Below, one piece after another: positions 35,217 to 44,632 of a DNA stretch of 64,000 bases (the stretch's first letter is position 1; every line of letters begins with the position of its first letter). This DNA comes from Halarcobacter sp. (lineage in GTDB: Bacteria; Campylobacterota; Campylobacteria; Campylobacterales; Arcobacteraceae): positions 1,736,001-1,800,000 of the forward strand of contig NZ_OY780939.1 in the NCBI RefSeq assembly GCF_963675975.1, given 5' to 3'. The notes beneath the pieces are model-generated. The model saw only the letters and a list, made by a program, of their open reading frames with translations, was not told where the DNA came from and searched no databases. A program made the translations under genes and the position numbers.

Positions 35217-37099
35217 GATATATTTTTCTCTACTAAACTAACCATTTGAGTTTTATCAAATGGTTTTTTTATAGTTTCAAAACCTTCCATCTCATCATTG
35301 CTAACTAAAATAAGTTTTTTCTCTTTTGGTAAAATATAAGAATTTAATTGTTCTTTTGTTAAGCAATCCATATCAATAATTAATAAATCACATAATTCTT
35401 TGTCAACTTTAGAGATAAAATCTTTTATATTTGAATCTTGTTTTACTTTATATTTTTTGTTTAATTCAATTATCAACTGCATATAATTGATCGGGTCTTT
35501 ATTTAATATCAAGATATTCTTTTTCTCTTCTTGTTTTGTTTTTTCTTCCTCTTCATCAAATAAAAAGTTTTTTACTTCATTGTTTTTCTTTTTTTCAACT
35601 ACTTTTTTCTCTTCTTCAATACACTCAGCTTCTTTATTTACTTTATCAAGATTTTTAGGAATTAATACTGTAATTGTAGTTCCAACGTCAATTTCACTTT
35701 CTATTTTTATATCACCATTAAACAGTTGAACCAAATCTTTACATATGGCAAGTCCTAGTCCTGTACCACCATATTTCCTTGTAGTACTTCCATCAACTTG
35801 TTTGAATCTATCAAAAATTGTGCCTAATTTTTCTTTTTCAATTCCAATTCCATCATCACTGACTGTTATTTTCATAAAATCAGATTCATCTTCTATTATA
35901 AGTTTAATTGTACCCTCATGAACAAATTTTAAAGAATTGCTTAGTAGATTTTTTACTATTTGTTTAATTCTTTGTTTATCACTATAAATAAATTCGATGT
36001 TATTATCAAAATTAAAAACAAACTCTAAATCTTTTTCTAAAACTTGAGGTTCAAACATATCTTTGATTTCATACATTAATCTTTTTGCATTTAGAGTTTC
36101 ATAATAAAGTTCAAGTTTTCCTGCTTCTAGTTTTGAAATATCTAAAACATCATTGATTAAAAATAGTAAGTCGTTTCCACAATTATTAATTATTTCAAAG
36201 TTTTTAACATCTTTTTCATCAAACTTATTGTTTTTGTTTTTCATCATAATTGAACTGATAAGATTAATAGAATTTAGAGGTGTTTTTAATTCATGACTCA
36301 TATTAGCCAAAAAATCATCTTTTGCTCTATTTGCATCTTCAAGTGCTTTTTTCTGCAAATTTTGTATCATTGTTAACTGTTTTAAGTTGATAATATCTTC
36401 ACTGATTTTACCAGACATTTTATTAAAAGCATCTGCAAGAATTGTTAATTCTCTTAGGTTGTTTAATTGAAGTTTGATATGACTTTTCTCTTCATCATGT
36501 TCCTCAAACTCTCTAATCCCATCAATTAACTTTTTTAAAGGGATTGTTAAATATTTATTGGTGTAAAATACAATTAAAATCCAAAATAAAAAAGTAAATA
36601 TTACAAAATAAGTACCAATTCTACTTAACTGAGTAATTACTCTATCTTGATGAATAGACTTTTCTATATAAAACTCAACATCTACAACAAAGTTTGTTTT
36701 GAAATAAGGACTGTCATAAATTCTAAATTTATAAGTTTGATATTTTTCTTGACTATAATCTCTTCTATCAACAGGAAAATATATTTTTTTATCTTTTGTT
36801 ACAAGTAAGATACCACTAATAATCTCTTCTTTTGATATTATATTTAAAGTTTTATATATTTGTATCTCATCTTTTTGCATAACTGCACTTCTAATTTGAT
36901 CTGAAAATAAAGTTTCTATAGATTTAAGACTTTTTTGAAGTATCTTATGAGATTCTTTGATTTCAACTGTCCCTTGATATACAGATATAATTATAACTAT
37001 TGTTAAATAACCCAAAAATATTTTTTTGAAGACTAAATAACCTATGGTTTCATTAAAGTTATTAAATATGCTATTGAAGTTATTAAATAATTTTTTCAT
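35213..37099 (-). CDS. Membrane hybrid histidine kinase with degenerate receiver
   Basis: 628 residues: membrane helix ~25-45, periplasmic sensor ~46-155, second helix ~156-178, HAMP-like linker, classic H-box FLANMSHELKTPLNSINLIS, ATPase domain (NLLSNSLKFVHEGTIKLIIE, VSDDGIGIEKEKLGTIFDRF, STTRKYGGTGLGLAICKDLV), then a Lys/Glu-rich linker and a C-terminal receiver-like domain (~525-628). The receiver keeps one acidic site (LLIIDMDCLTKEQL) and a late Lys (ETIKKPFDK) but the N-terminal acidic pair is not evident, so phosphotransfer there is doubtful. It is of the HELKTP type, unlike the HQWRQPL kinases nearby. Confidence 0.92.
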   Translation of the reverse strand: MKKLFNNFNSIFNNFNETIGYLVFKKIFLGYLTIVIIISVYQGTVEIKESHKILQKSLKSIETLFSDQIRSAVMQKDEIQIYKTLNIISKEEIISGILLVTKDKKIYFPVDRRDYSQEKYQTYKFRIYDSPYFKTNFVVDVEFYIEKSIHQDRVITQLSRIGTYFVIFTFLFWILIVFYTNKYLTIPLKKLIDGIREFEEHDEEKSHIKLQLNNLRELTILADAFNKMSGKISEDIINLKQLTMIQNLQKKALEDANRAKDDFLANMSHELKTPLNSINLISSIMMKNKNNKFDEKDVKNFEIINNCGNDLLFLINDVLDISKLEAGKLELYYETLNAKRLMYEIKDMFEPQVLEKDLEFVFNFDNNIEFIYSDKQRIKQIVKNLLSNSLKFVHEGTIKLIIEDESDFMKITVSDDGIGIEKEKLGTIFDRFKQVDGSTTRKYGGTGLGLAICKDLVQLFNGDIKIESEIDVGTTITVLIPKNLDKVNKEAECIEEEKKVVEKKKNNEVKNFLFDEEEEKTKQEEKKNILILNKDPINYMQLIIELNKKYKVKQDSNIKDFISKVDKELCDLLIIDMDCLTKEQLNSYILPKEKKLILVSNDEMEGFETIKKPFDKTQMVSLVEKNIS

Positions 37100-37193
37100 A
37101 ACGAACCTCTAAAATATATTTGTATATTATAACTTTAAAATGTATTATAATAGTATTATTTCTAATTTATTTATAGTATTTTTTAGATATATT

Positions 37194-38018
37194 TTAGATC
37201 TTGAAATTTTCTAAATATGATGCTATTTTAGGTATACAGTCTTTCCTACAAACTAGTGTAGTTGGAATATCACTTAACTCTTTTATTTCAATTATTTTAA
37301 CTCTATTTTTAAAACCAAGCTTCTCTATAACTGTCAGGGGTAATAAGGTTCTACCCATTCCGGCTTCTACACAACTTAGTATAGTTTCTAAACTTCCAAA
37401 CTCAAAGTTTCTATGTGAACATATACCGTTTTTAGAATAGTGTTTATGAAGGTATTCATTATATGCACACCCTTTTTTAAAAGTTAATATTACATCAGGA
37501 ACTTTTCCTGTTTTAGGTTCGAGTAATACAATCTTTTCTTTAAATATGTTTAATATATGAAGTTCACTATTTTTTGGAGTATCACTAATAAATGCAATAT
37601 CTAATTCAAAATTTAACAATTTTTCGGTGATAGTATTTGTTGTACCAGTTATAAGCTCTAATTCCATATTTGGAAAGTCTTTATGGATTTTAACTAAAAA
37701 AGGGGAGATTCTTGTTGCTGCGTTTGATTCTGTTGAGCCAATTCTAAGTAGGGGTTGTTCGTCAAGAGATTTCATCTCTAAAATAGTATTTTCTATTTTT
37801 TTTATTATCTCTTTTGCATGGGGATAAAGTTTTTCACCTTCAACTGTTAGTTTTACACCTTTTGGGATTCTATGAAAAAGCATATGCCCAATATTTTTTT
37901 CCAGCTGTTTTATTCTAGAAGTTACATTAGATTGTGCAAAACCTAAATCTTGAGCTGCTAGGGAGATACTCTTTTTATCTGCAACTACAACAAATATTTT
38001 TAATAAATTAGAATCCAT
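37194..38018 (-). CDS. LysR-family transcriptional regulator
   Basis: About 274 residues. N-terminal winged helix: MDSNLLKIFVVVADKKSISL, then AAQDLGFAQSNVTSRIKQLE; C-terminal periplasmic-binding-like co-inducer domain (LLRIGSTESNAATRISPFL onward). I start it at the ATG at 38018, with AGGA 8 bp before it; the extra nine residues of a longer reading do not fit the family. It is divergent to the YbfB-like transporter at 38116, with ~100 bp between, so it probably controls that gene and the tautomerase after it. Confidence 0.9.
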   Translation of the reverse strand: MDSNLLKIFVVVADKKSISLAAQDLGFAQSNVTSRIKQLEKNIGHMLFHRIPKGVKLTVEGEKLYPHAKEIIKKIENTILEMKSLDEQPLLRIGSTESNAATRISPFLVKIHKDFPNMELELITGTTNTITEKLLNFELDIAFISDTPKNSELHILNIFKEKIVLLEPKTGKVPDVILTFKKGCAYNEYLHKHYSKNGICSHRNFEFGSLETILSCVEAGMGRTLLPLTVIEKLGFKNRVKIIEIKELSDIPTTLVCRKDCIPKIASYLENFKI

Positions 38019-38115
38019 ATCACTTTTCCTTATATCATATATCATGATTTTATATTTGACTTTCCATCATCTTAAGTGATATTATACACAAAAGTTAAAA
38101 AAAGGGAAAGAGATT

Positions 38116-39300
38116 ATGAACTTGCTTGATAGAAATAGTAATAGTGCAATTATACTTGCAGGGATTATATCCATTATCGTTGGTATTGGTGTGGCAAGAT
38201 TTGTATTTACTTCATTACTTCCACCTATGTTGGAAAATTATCTGACAATTACCTTTGCAGGAGTTTTAGCTTCAATAAACTATGTAGGTTATTTAAGTGG
38301 TTCGATTTTTGCTACTTTGATAAAAGACATTAATACAAAAGTAAAGTATTTTAGAATTGGTATGGTTTTATGTATTGTTTCAACTTTAGTATTAGGTATT
38401 AGTAATAATGATTTCATTTGGGCTATCTCAAGAGTAGTTGCAGGTTTTGGTTCAGCTATGGCTTTAGTAGTTGGTTCTGCAATTGTTATGACAAAACTAA
38501 AAATGGATAATAAAACAAAAGCAATGGGGATACATTTTAGTGGAATAGGTTTTTCTATTTTTGTTACGGATTTAATCACAAGGGCTTTTTTTAGTTTTCA
38601 AGATGATTGGAGAGGTGCTTGGGTTGTTTTATCAATTTTTGGTCTTTTTGCAGCTATATATTCTATATATATTTTATCTTTTGACAAAGAAGTAAAACAA
38701 AACGTTGTAAAACATAAATTTGATTTTTCACTGTTTTCACCTTTTGTTGTTCTTCTTATTATTGCATATTTTACAGAAGGGGTAGGGTTTGTAGTTCAGG
38801 CAACATTTTTACCTGATATTATTAACTCCTTAGAAGGCTTAGAAGGGTATGGAAGTTTTACTTGGACTTTAGTTGGGCTTGCTGGAATACCATCTTGTAT
38901 AATCTGGATGACCTTAGCTCATAAATTTGGTAGTGTAAATATAATTATAATAGCAATGCTTGTACAAATAGTAGGTATTTTAATCTCTGCACTTACTACA
39001 AATGTTTATTTAAATCTATTTAGTGGAGTTTTATATGGGGGAACATTTGTAGGCTTAGTTGCTTTATTTATGAATTTAGGTGGAAAACTTGCAGGTAATA
39101 ATCCTGTTATATTAATGGGAGCTTTAACTACAGCGTATGGAATAGGGCAAGTTGTTGCTCCTTTATATAGTGTAAAACTAGTAGAGATTTATAGTAGTTA
39201 CAGCCAATCTTTATATGTAACTGCAACAATCGTATTTTTAGGAGTTATATTACTTTTTATAGCAAAAAATATAGCTACAGATAATCAAAAAACTATATAA
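38116..39300 (+). CDS. YbfB/YjiJ-family MFS transporter
   Basis: 394 residues, 12 membrane helices. N-terminal motif LAGIISIIVGIGVARFVFTS is typical of the YbfB/YjiJ subgroup. Divergent from a LysR gene and followed 10 bp later by a 4-oxalocrotonate-tautomerase-like gene, suggesting uptake or export of an organic acid or aromatic compound under LysR control. The substrate is not known. Confidence 0.88.
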   Translation: MNLLDRNSNSAIILAGIISIIVGIGVARFVFTSLLPPMLENYLTITFAGVLASINYVGYLSGSIFATLIKDINTKVKYFRIGMVLCIVSTLVLGISNNDFIWAISRVVAGFGSAMALVVGSAIVMTKLKMDNKTKAMGIHFSGIGFSIFVTDLITRAFFSFQDDWRGAWVVLSIFGLFAAIYSIYILSFDKEVKQNVVKHKFDFSLFSPFVVLLIIAYFTEGVGFVVQATFLPDIINSLEGLEGYGSFTWTLVGLAGIPSCIIWMTLAHKFGSVNIIIIAMLVQIVGILISALTTNVYLNLFSGVLYGGTFVGLVALFMNLGGKLAGNNPVILMGALTTAYGIGQVVAPLYSVKLVEIYSSYSQSLYVTATIVFLGVILLFIAKNIATDNQKTI

Positions 39301-39310
39301 GGAAGATAAA

Positions 39311-39517
39311 ATGCCAATTATAAATGTAAAAATGACCCATGAAGATGGTGGAGCTACAAAAGAGCAAAAAGAGCTTTTAGCAAAAGAATTAACACAAGTT
39401 TTTGTAAAGATATTTAATAGGGGAGAAAAAACTTGTGTAGTTACTATAGATGAGGTATCAATGGATAATTATGCAATTGGTGGAAAAACAATTACTCAAA
39501 TCAGAAATAAAGAATAA
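39311..39517 (+). CDS. 4-oxalocrotonate tautomerase-family protein
   Basis: 68 residues, the size of small tautomerases. After removal of Met the N-terminal Pro (MPIINVKMTHEDGGATKEQK) would be the catalytic base. Later motif EKTCVVTIDEVSMDNYAIGG fits the family (GKT/NWGIGG-like). Members isomerise 2-oxo acids or 2-hydroxydienoates; the substrate here is unknown. AAGGAAG lies before the ATG. Last gene of the LysR-controlled pair. Confidence 0.88.
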   Translation: MPIINVKMTHEDGGATKEQKELLAKELTQVFVKIFNRGEKTCVVTIDEVSMDNYAIGGKTITQIRNKE

Positions 39518-39595
39518 AGGTAATAAAATATATAGATTTGACACTTTTAACCCTCTTTTGGATGTTAAACTTCTTTTGAATTAAAAGGAGAAATT

Positions 39596-41038
39596 ATGTT
39601 AGCAGAGATTAACGATTTTTTGAATAACCTTATTTGGGGTAATATTCTAATCTATTTATTGCCAGCTCTTGGTATATTTTTTACCATTAGTTCTAGGTTT
39701 GTACAATTTAGATATTTCTTTAAGATGTTTAATATTTTAAGAGATACTGTACATGATAAACAAGGGCACATTAGTTCTTTTCAAGCTTTAATGCTTAGTG
39801 TTGCAGGACGTGTTGGTGGTGGAAATATTGCAGGTGTAGCTGTTGCAATTACACTTGGTGGTCCTGGAGCAGTTTTCTGGATGTGGGTAATTGGACTTAT
39901 TGGTATGAGTACAAGTTTCTTTGAGTGTTCATTGGCTCAACTGTATAAAGAAAAAGATGGTGAAGATTCTTGTGTATACAGAGGTGGACCAGCTTATTAT
40001 GTTACAAAGGCTTTAGGCCAAAGATGGCTTGGAATTATCATCTCAGTTCTTCTAATGATCACATTTGGTTTTGCATTTAATGCAACTCAATCATTTATTA
40101 TCACAACTTCATTTGAATCTTCATTTAATATTCCTACATGGATTACAGGTATTGCTTTAACATTATTATTTGCTTTCGCAGTATTTGGAGGAATTAAAAG
40201 AATCACTAAAATTTCTGAAGTTATTGTTCCTATTATGGCTGTTGGATATTTACTTATTGCTATAGTTGTTATTGCTTTAAATGTAGCAGAAATACCAGCT
40301 TTAATCTCTATGATTGTACAAGAAGCTTTTAATCCAAGCTCAGCAATTGGTGGTGGATTAGGTGCAGTTATTTTACAAGGTGCAAAAAGAGGAATGTTTT
40401 CAAATGAAGCTGGACTAGGTTCTGCTCCAAATGTTGCAGCAGTTGCTTATGTTGCTCATCCAGTTCAACAAGGTATTGTGCAATCTTTTTCAGTATTTAT
40501 TGACACAATTATACTTTGTTCTTGTACGGCATTTATTATTCTTTTATCTGGTGTTTATACTCCTGGACAAAGTGGAGTAGATGGTGTTTTATTAACACAA
40601 AATGCATTGATTGAACATCTTGGACCTTTAGGTGGATATTTTGTAACAATTGCATTATTACTTTTTGGATTTTCATCTATTTTATACAACTACTATTTAG
40701 CAGAAAACAGTCTTAACTTTTTTAGTAAAGGAAATAAAATCTTATTTACTATATTTAGACTTTTTGTTGTAGGTTTAATTATTTGGGGGTCAATGCAAGA
40801 TTTAGGTTCAATTTTCTCATTTGCTGATCTTTCTATGGGATTATTAGCAGTTATAAATATGATTGCAATTGCTCTTTTATATAAACCAGTATTAAGACTA
40901 ATTAGAGGATATGATAGACAATTAAAAGAGGGTAAAAACCCAGTTCTTAGATATAACGATTATAATGAGTTTAAAATCGATAAAGATATTTGGAAAGAGA
41001 TTGTTGATAATATTAATGATATTAGGTCAAATAAATAA
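39596..41038 (+). CDS. Sodium:alanine symporter (AGCS family)
   Basis: 480 residues, about 11 membrane helices. Family signatures: SVAGRVGGGNIAGVAVAITL near residue 65-85, MWVIGLIGMSTSFFECSLAQ and GAKRGMFSNEAGLGSAPNVA. The family imports alanine or glycine with sodium. AAAAGGAG is 7 bp before the ATG. A strong terminator follows the stop, so it is a single-gene unit. Confidence 0.95.
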   Translation: MLAEINDFLNNLIWGNILIYLLPALGIFFTISSRFVQFRYFFKMFNILRDTVHDKQGHISSFQALMLSVAGRVGGGNIAGVAVAITLGGPGAVFWMWVIGLIGMSTSFFECSLAQLYKEKDGEDSCVYRGGPAYYVTKALGQRWLGIIISVLLMITFGFAFNATQSFIITTSFESSFNIPTWITGIALTLLFAFAVFGGIKRITKISEVIVPIMAVGYLLIAIVVIALNVAEIPALISMIVQEAFNPSSAIGGGLGAVILQGAKRGMFSNEAGLGSAPNVAAVAYVAHPVQQGIVQSFSVFIDTIILCSCTAFIILLSGVYTPGQSGVDGVLLTQNALIEHLGPLGGYFVTIALLLFGFSSILYNYYLAENSLNFFSKGNKILFTIFRLFVVGLIIWGSMQDLGSIFSFADLSMGLLAVINMIAIALLYKPVLRLIRGYDRQLKEGKNPVLRYNDYNEFKIDKDIWKEIVDNINDIRSNK

Positions 41039-41064
41039 AGTGTAAGTAAAAGCTTACACTTTTT
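41037..41064 (+). terminator. Rho-independent terminator of the AGCS gene
   Basis: AAAGTGTAAG, loop TAAAAG, CTTACACTTT then TT: perfect 10-bp stem that starts within the stop codon. Confidence 0.9.
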
Positions 41065-41105
41065 ATATATAAAAATTTGATATTATAAATAAAAAAAGGC
41101 TTAAA

Positions 41106-42227
41106 ATGTTTAATAAAGAGGGAATTCCTTTTTTTGTTATTATGATACCTTTTTTAAGTATTATATTTATAGCCTTTTTTAGTATCTCTTTTTATATGAA
41201 AATAAGTGATGAACGCTTTGAAAAAGAGTTAAAAGAGTATAAGGTTTTATATTTAAAAAATAACTCTATTGAAGCTTTTCATATTGAAAAAAATAAAAAA
41301 ATAAAAGAGTTTGAAGAAGAGAAAGAAAAGTTTATAGAGTTTGTTGAGGTCTTAACGGTAACAATACTTGTTTTTATGGCTTTATTTACACTTTTAATGA
41401 ACTCGATTATTAATGAAACAATAAAAAAATATAAAAAACAAGTTGAAACAAAAGAGAAAAAACTACAAAATCTAAATAAAAATCTGGCTTTAAAAGTTAA
41501 ACAAGGTATTGAAGAAGCAAAACAAAAAGATAAAGCTATATTGCAGCAATCAAAACTTGCTAGAATGGGTTCAATGATTAGTATGATTGCCCACCAATGG
41601 AGACAGCCTTTAACAGAGCTTTCAGGTATTTTAATGGAGTTAGAAACAGCAACTAGATTTAAAAAAGTAAATGAAGAACATATTTTAAACTCAATTGAAA
41701 GAAGTGATAATATGATTGAGTTTATGTCTAAAACAATTGATGATTTTAGAAATTTTTATAAACCAGATAAAAAGAAAGAGAACTTCTTTTTACTTGATTC
41801 TTGTAAAAGGGCAATAAATCTTATAGATGCAACCTTGGAAGAAAATGGTATAAAATACGAAATTGATGTAAAAGAGGATAGAGAGATTTTTGGATATCCA
41901 ACAGAATTTTCTCAAGTTATATTAAATCTTTTAACAAATGCAAAAGATGTATTAATTGAAAAGCATGTAAAAAACCCAAAAATAAAGCTTTTGATTGATA
42001 AAAAAGGTCTTAATAGTATTATTGAAGTAAAAGATAATGCAGGTGGAATAAAAGAGGAAAATTTTGAAGAGATATTTGACCCATATTTTAGTACTAAATC
42101 CTCATCAAAAGGTACTGGCTTAGGACTTTATATCTCTAAGCTTATTATAGAAAAAAATATGGGTGGTGAACTTAGTGTTTATAACAATAATGATGGTGCA
42201 GTTTTTAGAATAGTATTAGTAGGGTAG
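41106..42227 (+). CDS. Membrane histidine kinase, cognate of 42231 regulator
   Basis: 373 residues. Two membrane helices (~8-28 and ~80-102) enclose a short, very charged ~50-residue periplasmic loop, so it may sense something in the membrane or through partners. A coiled coil leads to the H-box MIAHQWRQPLTELSGILMEL, then the ATPase domain with NLLTNAKDVLIEKHV, VKDNAGGIKEENFEEIFDPY and SSKGTGLGLYISKLIIEKNM. The response regulator gene starts 3 bp after its stop. It is the only HQWRQPL kinase in the window with an adjacent regulator. Confidence 0.94.
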   Translation: MFNKEGIPFFVIMIPFLSIIFIAFFSISFYMKISDERFEKELKEYKVLYLKNNSIEAFHIEKNKKIKEFEEEKEKFIEFVEVLTVTILVFMALFTLLMNSIINETIKKYKKQVETKEKKLQNLNKNLALKVKQGIEEAKQKDKAILQQSKLARMGSMISMIAHQWRQPLTELSGILMELETATRFKKVNEEHILNSIERSDNMIEFMSKTIDDFRNFYKPDKKKENFFLLDSCKRAINLIDATLEENGIKYEIDVKEDREIFGYPTEFSQVILNLLTNAKDVLIEKHVKNPKIKLLIDKKGLNSIIEVKDNAGGIKEENFEEIFDPYFSTKSSSKGTGLGLYISKLIIEKNMGGELSVYNNNDGAVFRIVLVG

Positions 42228-42230
42228 GGA

Positions 42231-42905
42231 ATGGAAAAAGAGTTATTAGAAGAATTAAAACAGTTATCAATTTTATGTGTTGAAGATGAAGAGGGGATTA
42301 GGAAAGTCATAGTTGAGACTTTAAAATATTACTTTGATGAGGTATATGAAGCAAAAGATGGCAATGAAGCCTATGAAATATACCAAGACTATAAACCAAA
42401 AATTATATTATCAGATATTCAAATGAAAAATTGTGATGGAGTTGAACTTGTAAAAAAGATAAGAGAAGATGATTTAAATACAATTATAATAATGCTTACA
42501 GCTTATTCAAATGAAGAGTATCTAATGGAGTTGATAAATTTAAATATAAGCCATTATATTTTAAAACCATTAAATGCAAAAAAATTAAATGATGCACTTA
42601 TTAAACTTTTTAGTAAAAATAGCTTAATAAAACTATCTGAGCACTTAAGCTTAGATTTGAAAAAAAGAGAATTGATTTTTAAAGATAAAGAGATTATTAC
42701 ACTAAGAAAAAGAGAAAAAGAGTTTTTACATCTTTTATATGAAAAAAAAGGAGCTATCCTTTCTTATTATGAGATAGAAAGTGAGCTTTGGATTGATAAA
42801 GAGATGACAAGTCATGCTCTAAAATCTTTTATAAAAGAGTTAAGAGCAAAGTTGCCAGAAAATATCATAAAAAATGTACCCCAAGAGGGATACACTTTAG
42901 TTTAA
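42231..42905 (+). CDS. OmpR-type response regulator
   Basis: 224 residues. Receiver domain ~12-125: acidic pair in ILCVEDEEGIRKVIVETLKY, phosphorylated Asp in PKIILSDIQMKNCDGVELVK, Thr/Lys sites in IIIMLTAYSN and YILKPLNAKK. The C-terminal winged helix (~140-224, with REKEFLHLLYEKKGAILSYY and PENIIKNVPQEGYTLV) binds DNA. GGGTAGGGA precedes the ATG. Partner of the kinase just upstream. Its targets are not evident. Confidence 0.94.
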   Translation: MEKELLEELKQLSILCVEDEEGIRKVIVETLKYYFDEVYEAKDGNEAYEIYQDYKPKIILSDIQMKNCDGVELVKKIREDDLNTIIIMLTAYSNEEYLMELINLNISHYILKPLNAKKLNDALIKLFSKNSLIKLSEHLSLDLKKRELIFKDKEIITLRKREKEFLHLLYEKKGAILSYYEIESELWIDKEMTSHALKSFIKELRAKLPENIIKNVPQEGYTLV

Positions 42906-42906
42906 A

Positions 42907-43452
42907 CTAATTATCACTTTGAAAAAAGTCTTTAGTTTTTTCTAACATCTCTTTTGCTTTTTTCTCCCTTTTGTATTGTCCAAAAAAGTAGATTAAAGCT
43001 ACCATACCTAAGGCATCAAAAAGAAATGCAAACCAAGCTTCTACAAGTAAAGCATAAGTTCCCCAAGATAGTGTAGAAGCTAAAAGTAACAGTTTCATTT
43101 TTAAAGAGTCTTTTGAGATTGTAGCTAGTGGGGTAGTAATTGATGCAATTACTAACAACAATCCTTCATACTCTTTTAGTCCTAGTAAAAGAAAAATAGA
43201 AAAAAATGGTATTGAATAAAGTATCGTTTTTTCTAATTTCTTATATTCTAATGCTCCAATATAATACATTATTGCAATAATAGCAGATTGGAAAACCCCA
43301 TGCATTCCTCCACTACTATACAAATCAGGAATTATTAAAAGAACTGAAGTTCCTAATAATATTTTTGTTTTAATTAAATCTTTTATAGCCATTCCAATAG
43401 CATTGAGAATAATTGCTAGAATACCTAAAAAAGCAATAGCTGCCGACATCAT
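42907..43452 (-). CDS. YgjV-like inner-membrane protein
   Basis: 181 residues, about six membrane helices, with a basic C-terminal tail (FGQYKREKKAKEMLEKTKDF). Resembles the YgjV family of unknown function in length and helix pattern, for example LSWGTYALLVEAWFAFLFDA. It is 15 bp behind the M20 amidohydrolase and so may be the last gene of that operon; a transport role in ectoine use is possible but has no direct support. Confidence 0.7.
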   Translation of the reverse strand: MMSAAIAFLGILAIILNAIGMAIKDLIKTKILLGTSVLLIIPDLYSSGGMHGVFQSAIIAIMYYIGALEYKKLEKTILYSIPFFSIFLLLGLKEYEGLLLVIASITTPLATISKDSLKMKLLLLASTLSWGTYALLVEAWFAFLFDALGMVALIYFFGQYKREKKAKEMLEKTKDFFQSDN

Positions 43453-43466
43453 ATCTTTTTCTTTAA

Positions 43467-44621
43467 TCAGAAATCAAAATTAGCAAGTTTCATTAATGAA
43501 ATACTTACTGGTTTAATTAATTTGTCATTAAAATCATAATAAACATTATGACAAGCTTTTTGGTGTTTCTCTTCCCCATCATCACTTCCAATTAAAGCAA
43601 AAGCTCCAGGGATAGTATTTAGGTAATAACTAAAATCTTCACTTGCCATAATAGGAGTAGCAATATCACTTTTCCAATTTTCTCCTAGAGTTTGACTTAA
43701 AACATCTCTTACTTTAGAAGCTTCATTTTCATGATTTATTGTTGCGTTATATCTGTCTCTTAATTCAACATCTACATCAACATTGTATCCTATAGCTACA
43801 CTTTCAGTAATCTGTTTTATTTGTTTAAATACTTTCTCTTTAATCTCTTTATTTGGAACTCTAATACTACCTTCAACTTTTGCAATATCTGGAATAACAG
43901 TTACTTCACTTTTTGCATCAATTGATGTAACTGAAACTACAGCTGTATCTTGAGGGGCAACTTGTCTTGCAACTATTTGTTGTAAAGCCATTGTTACAGC
44001 AGATGCTGCTAAAACTGGATCACGACAAATTTCAGGTTGAGAAGAGTGTCCACCTTGTCCTTTTAATGTGATATGAAAAGTTCCATTCCCTGCCATTACT
44101 GTCCCATCAGGACATACAGCTTGACCAAATTTAATTGCTGGCCAGTTATGCCAACCAAATATCATATCAACACCTTCTAAACAGCCCTCTTCAATCATTT
44201 TTTTAGCTCCATGTCCACCTTCTTCTGCTGGTTGGAAAACTAGTGATATTGGATTTGGTAGCTTATCTTCATTTTGTTTTAACCAAATAGCTGCAGCAAT
44301 AAGTGTTGCAGTATGACCATCATGACCACAAGCATGCATACATTGAGGTTTTGTTGATTTATATGCCACATCAGTTTTTTCTTCTAATGGAAGTGCATCA
44401 ATATCTCCTCTTAATGCTATATGAGGTCCTTCTTTATCTTGTGCTAAAACTCCCACTGTTCCAGTACCTGCATAAGTTTTATATTCAATATTATGCATAT
44501 CTAAAATTTCTCTTATTGCTTTTGCTGTATCGTTTTCTTGCCATGTTAATTCAGGATTTTCATGTAATTTATGTCTAAAATTCGTTGCAAACTCTACTAC
44601 TTCATCAAAATTTTTATACAT
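43467..44621 (-). CDS. M20 amidohydrolase, candidate N-acetyl-diaminobutyrate deacetylase
   Basis: 384-residue zinc enzyme of the M20D group (hippurate/N-acyl-amino-acid hydrolases). Metal site blocks: CMHACGHDGHTATLIAAAIW, FQPAEEGGHGAKKMIEEGCL, and the final His in DDGEEKHQKACHNVYYDF; the N-terminal HKLHENPELTWQENDTA motif is standard. In the ectoine pathway the step after ring opening is removal of an acetyl group from N-acetyl-L-2,4-diaminobutyrate, normally by the M14-type DoeB/EutE. None is in the window, so this enzyme is a good candidate replacement (inference). It follows the proline-racemase-family gene by 11 bp. Confidence 0.85.
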   Translation of the reverse strand: MYKNFDEVVEFATNFRHKLHENPELTWQENDTAKAIREILDMHNIEYKTYAGTGTVGVLAQDKEGPHIALRGDIDALPLEEKTDVAYKSTKPQCMHACGHDGHTATLIAAAIWLKQNEDKLPNPISLVFQPAEEGGHGAKKMIEEGCLEGVDMIFGWHNWPAIKFGQAVCPDGTVMAGNGTFHITLKGQGGHSSQPEICRDPVLAASAVTMALQQIVARQVAPQDTAVVSVTSIDAKSEVTVIPDIAKVEGSIRVPNKEIKEKVFKQIKQITESVAIGYNVDVDVELRDRYNATINHENEASKVRDVLSQTLGENWKSDIATPIMASEDFSYYLNTIPGAFALIGSDDGEEKHQKACHNVYYDFNDKLIKPVSISLMKLANFDF

Positions 44622-44632
44622 ATTAATTCCTT

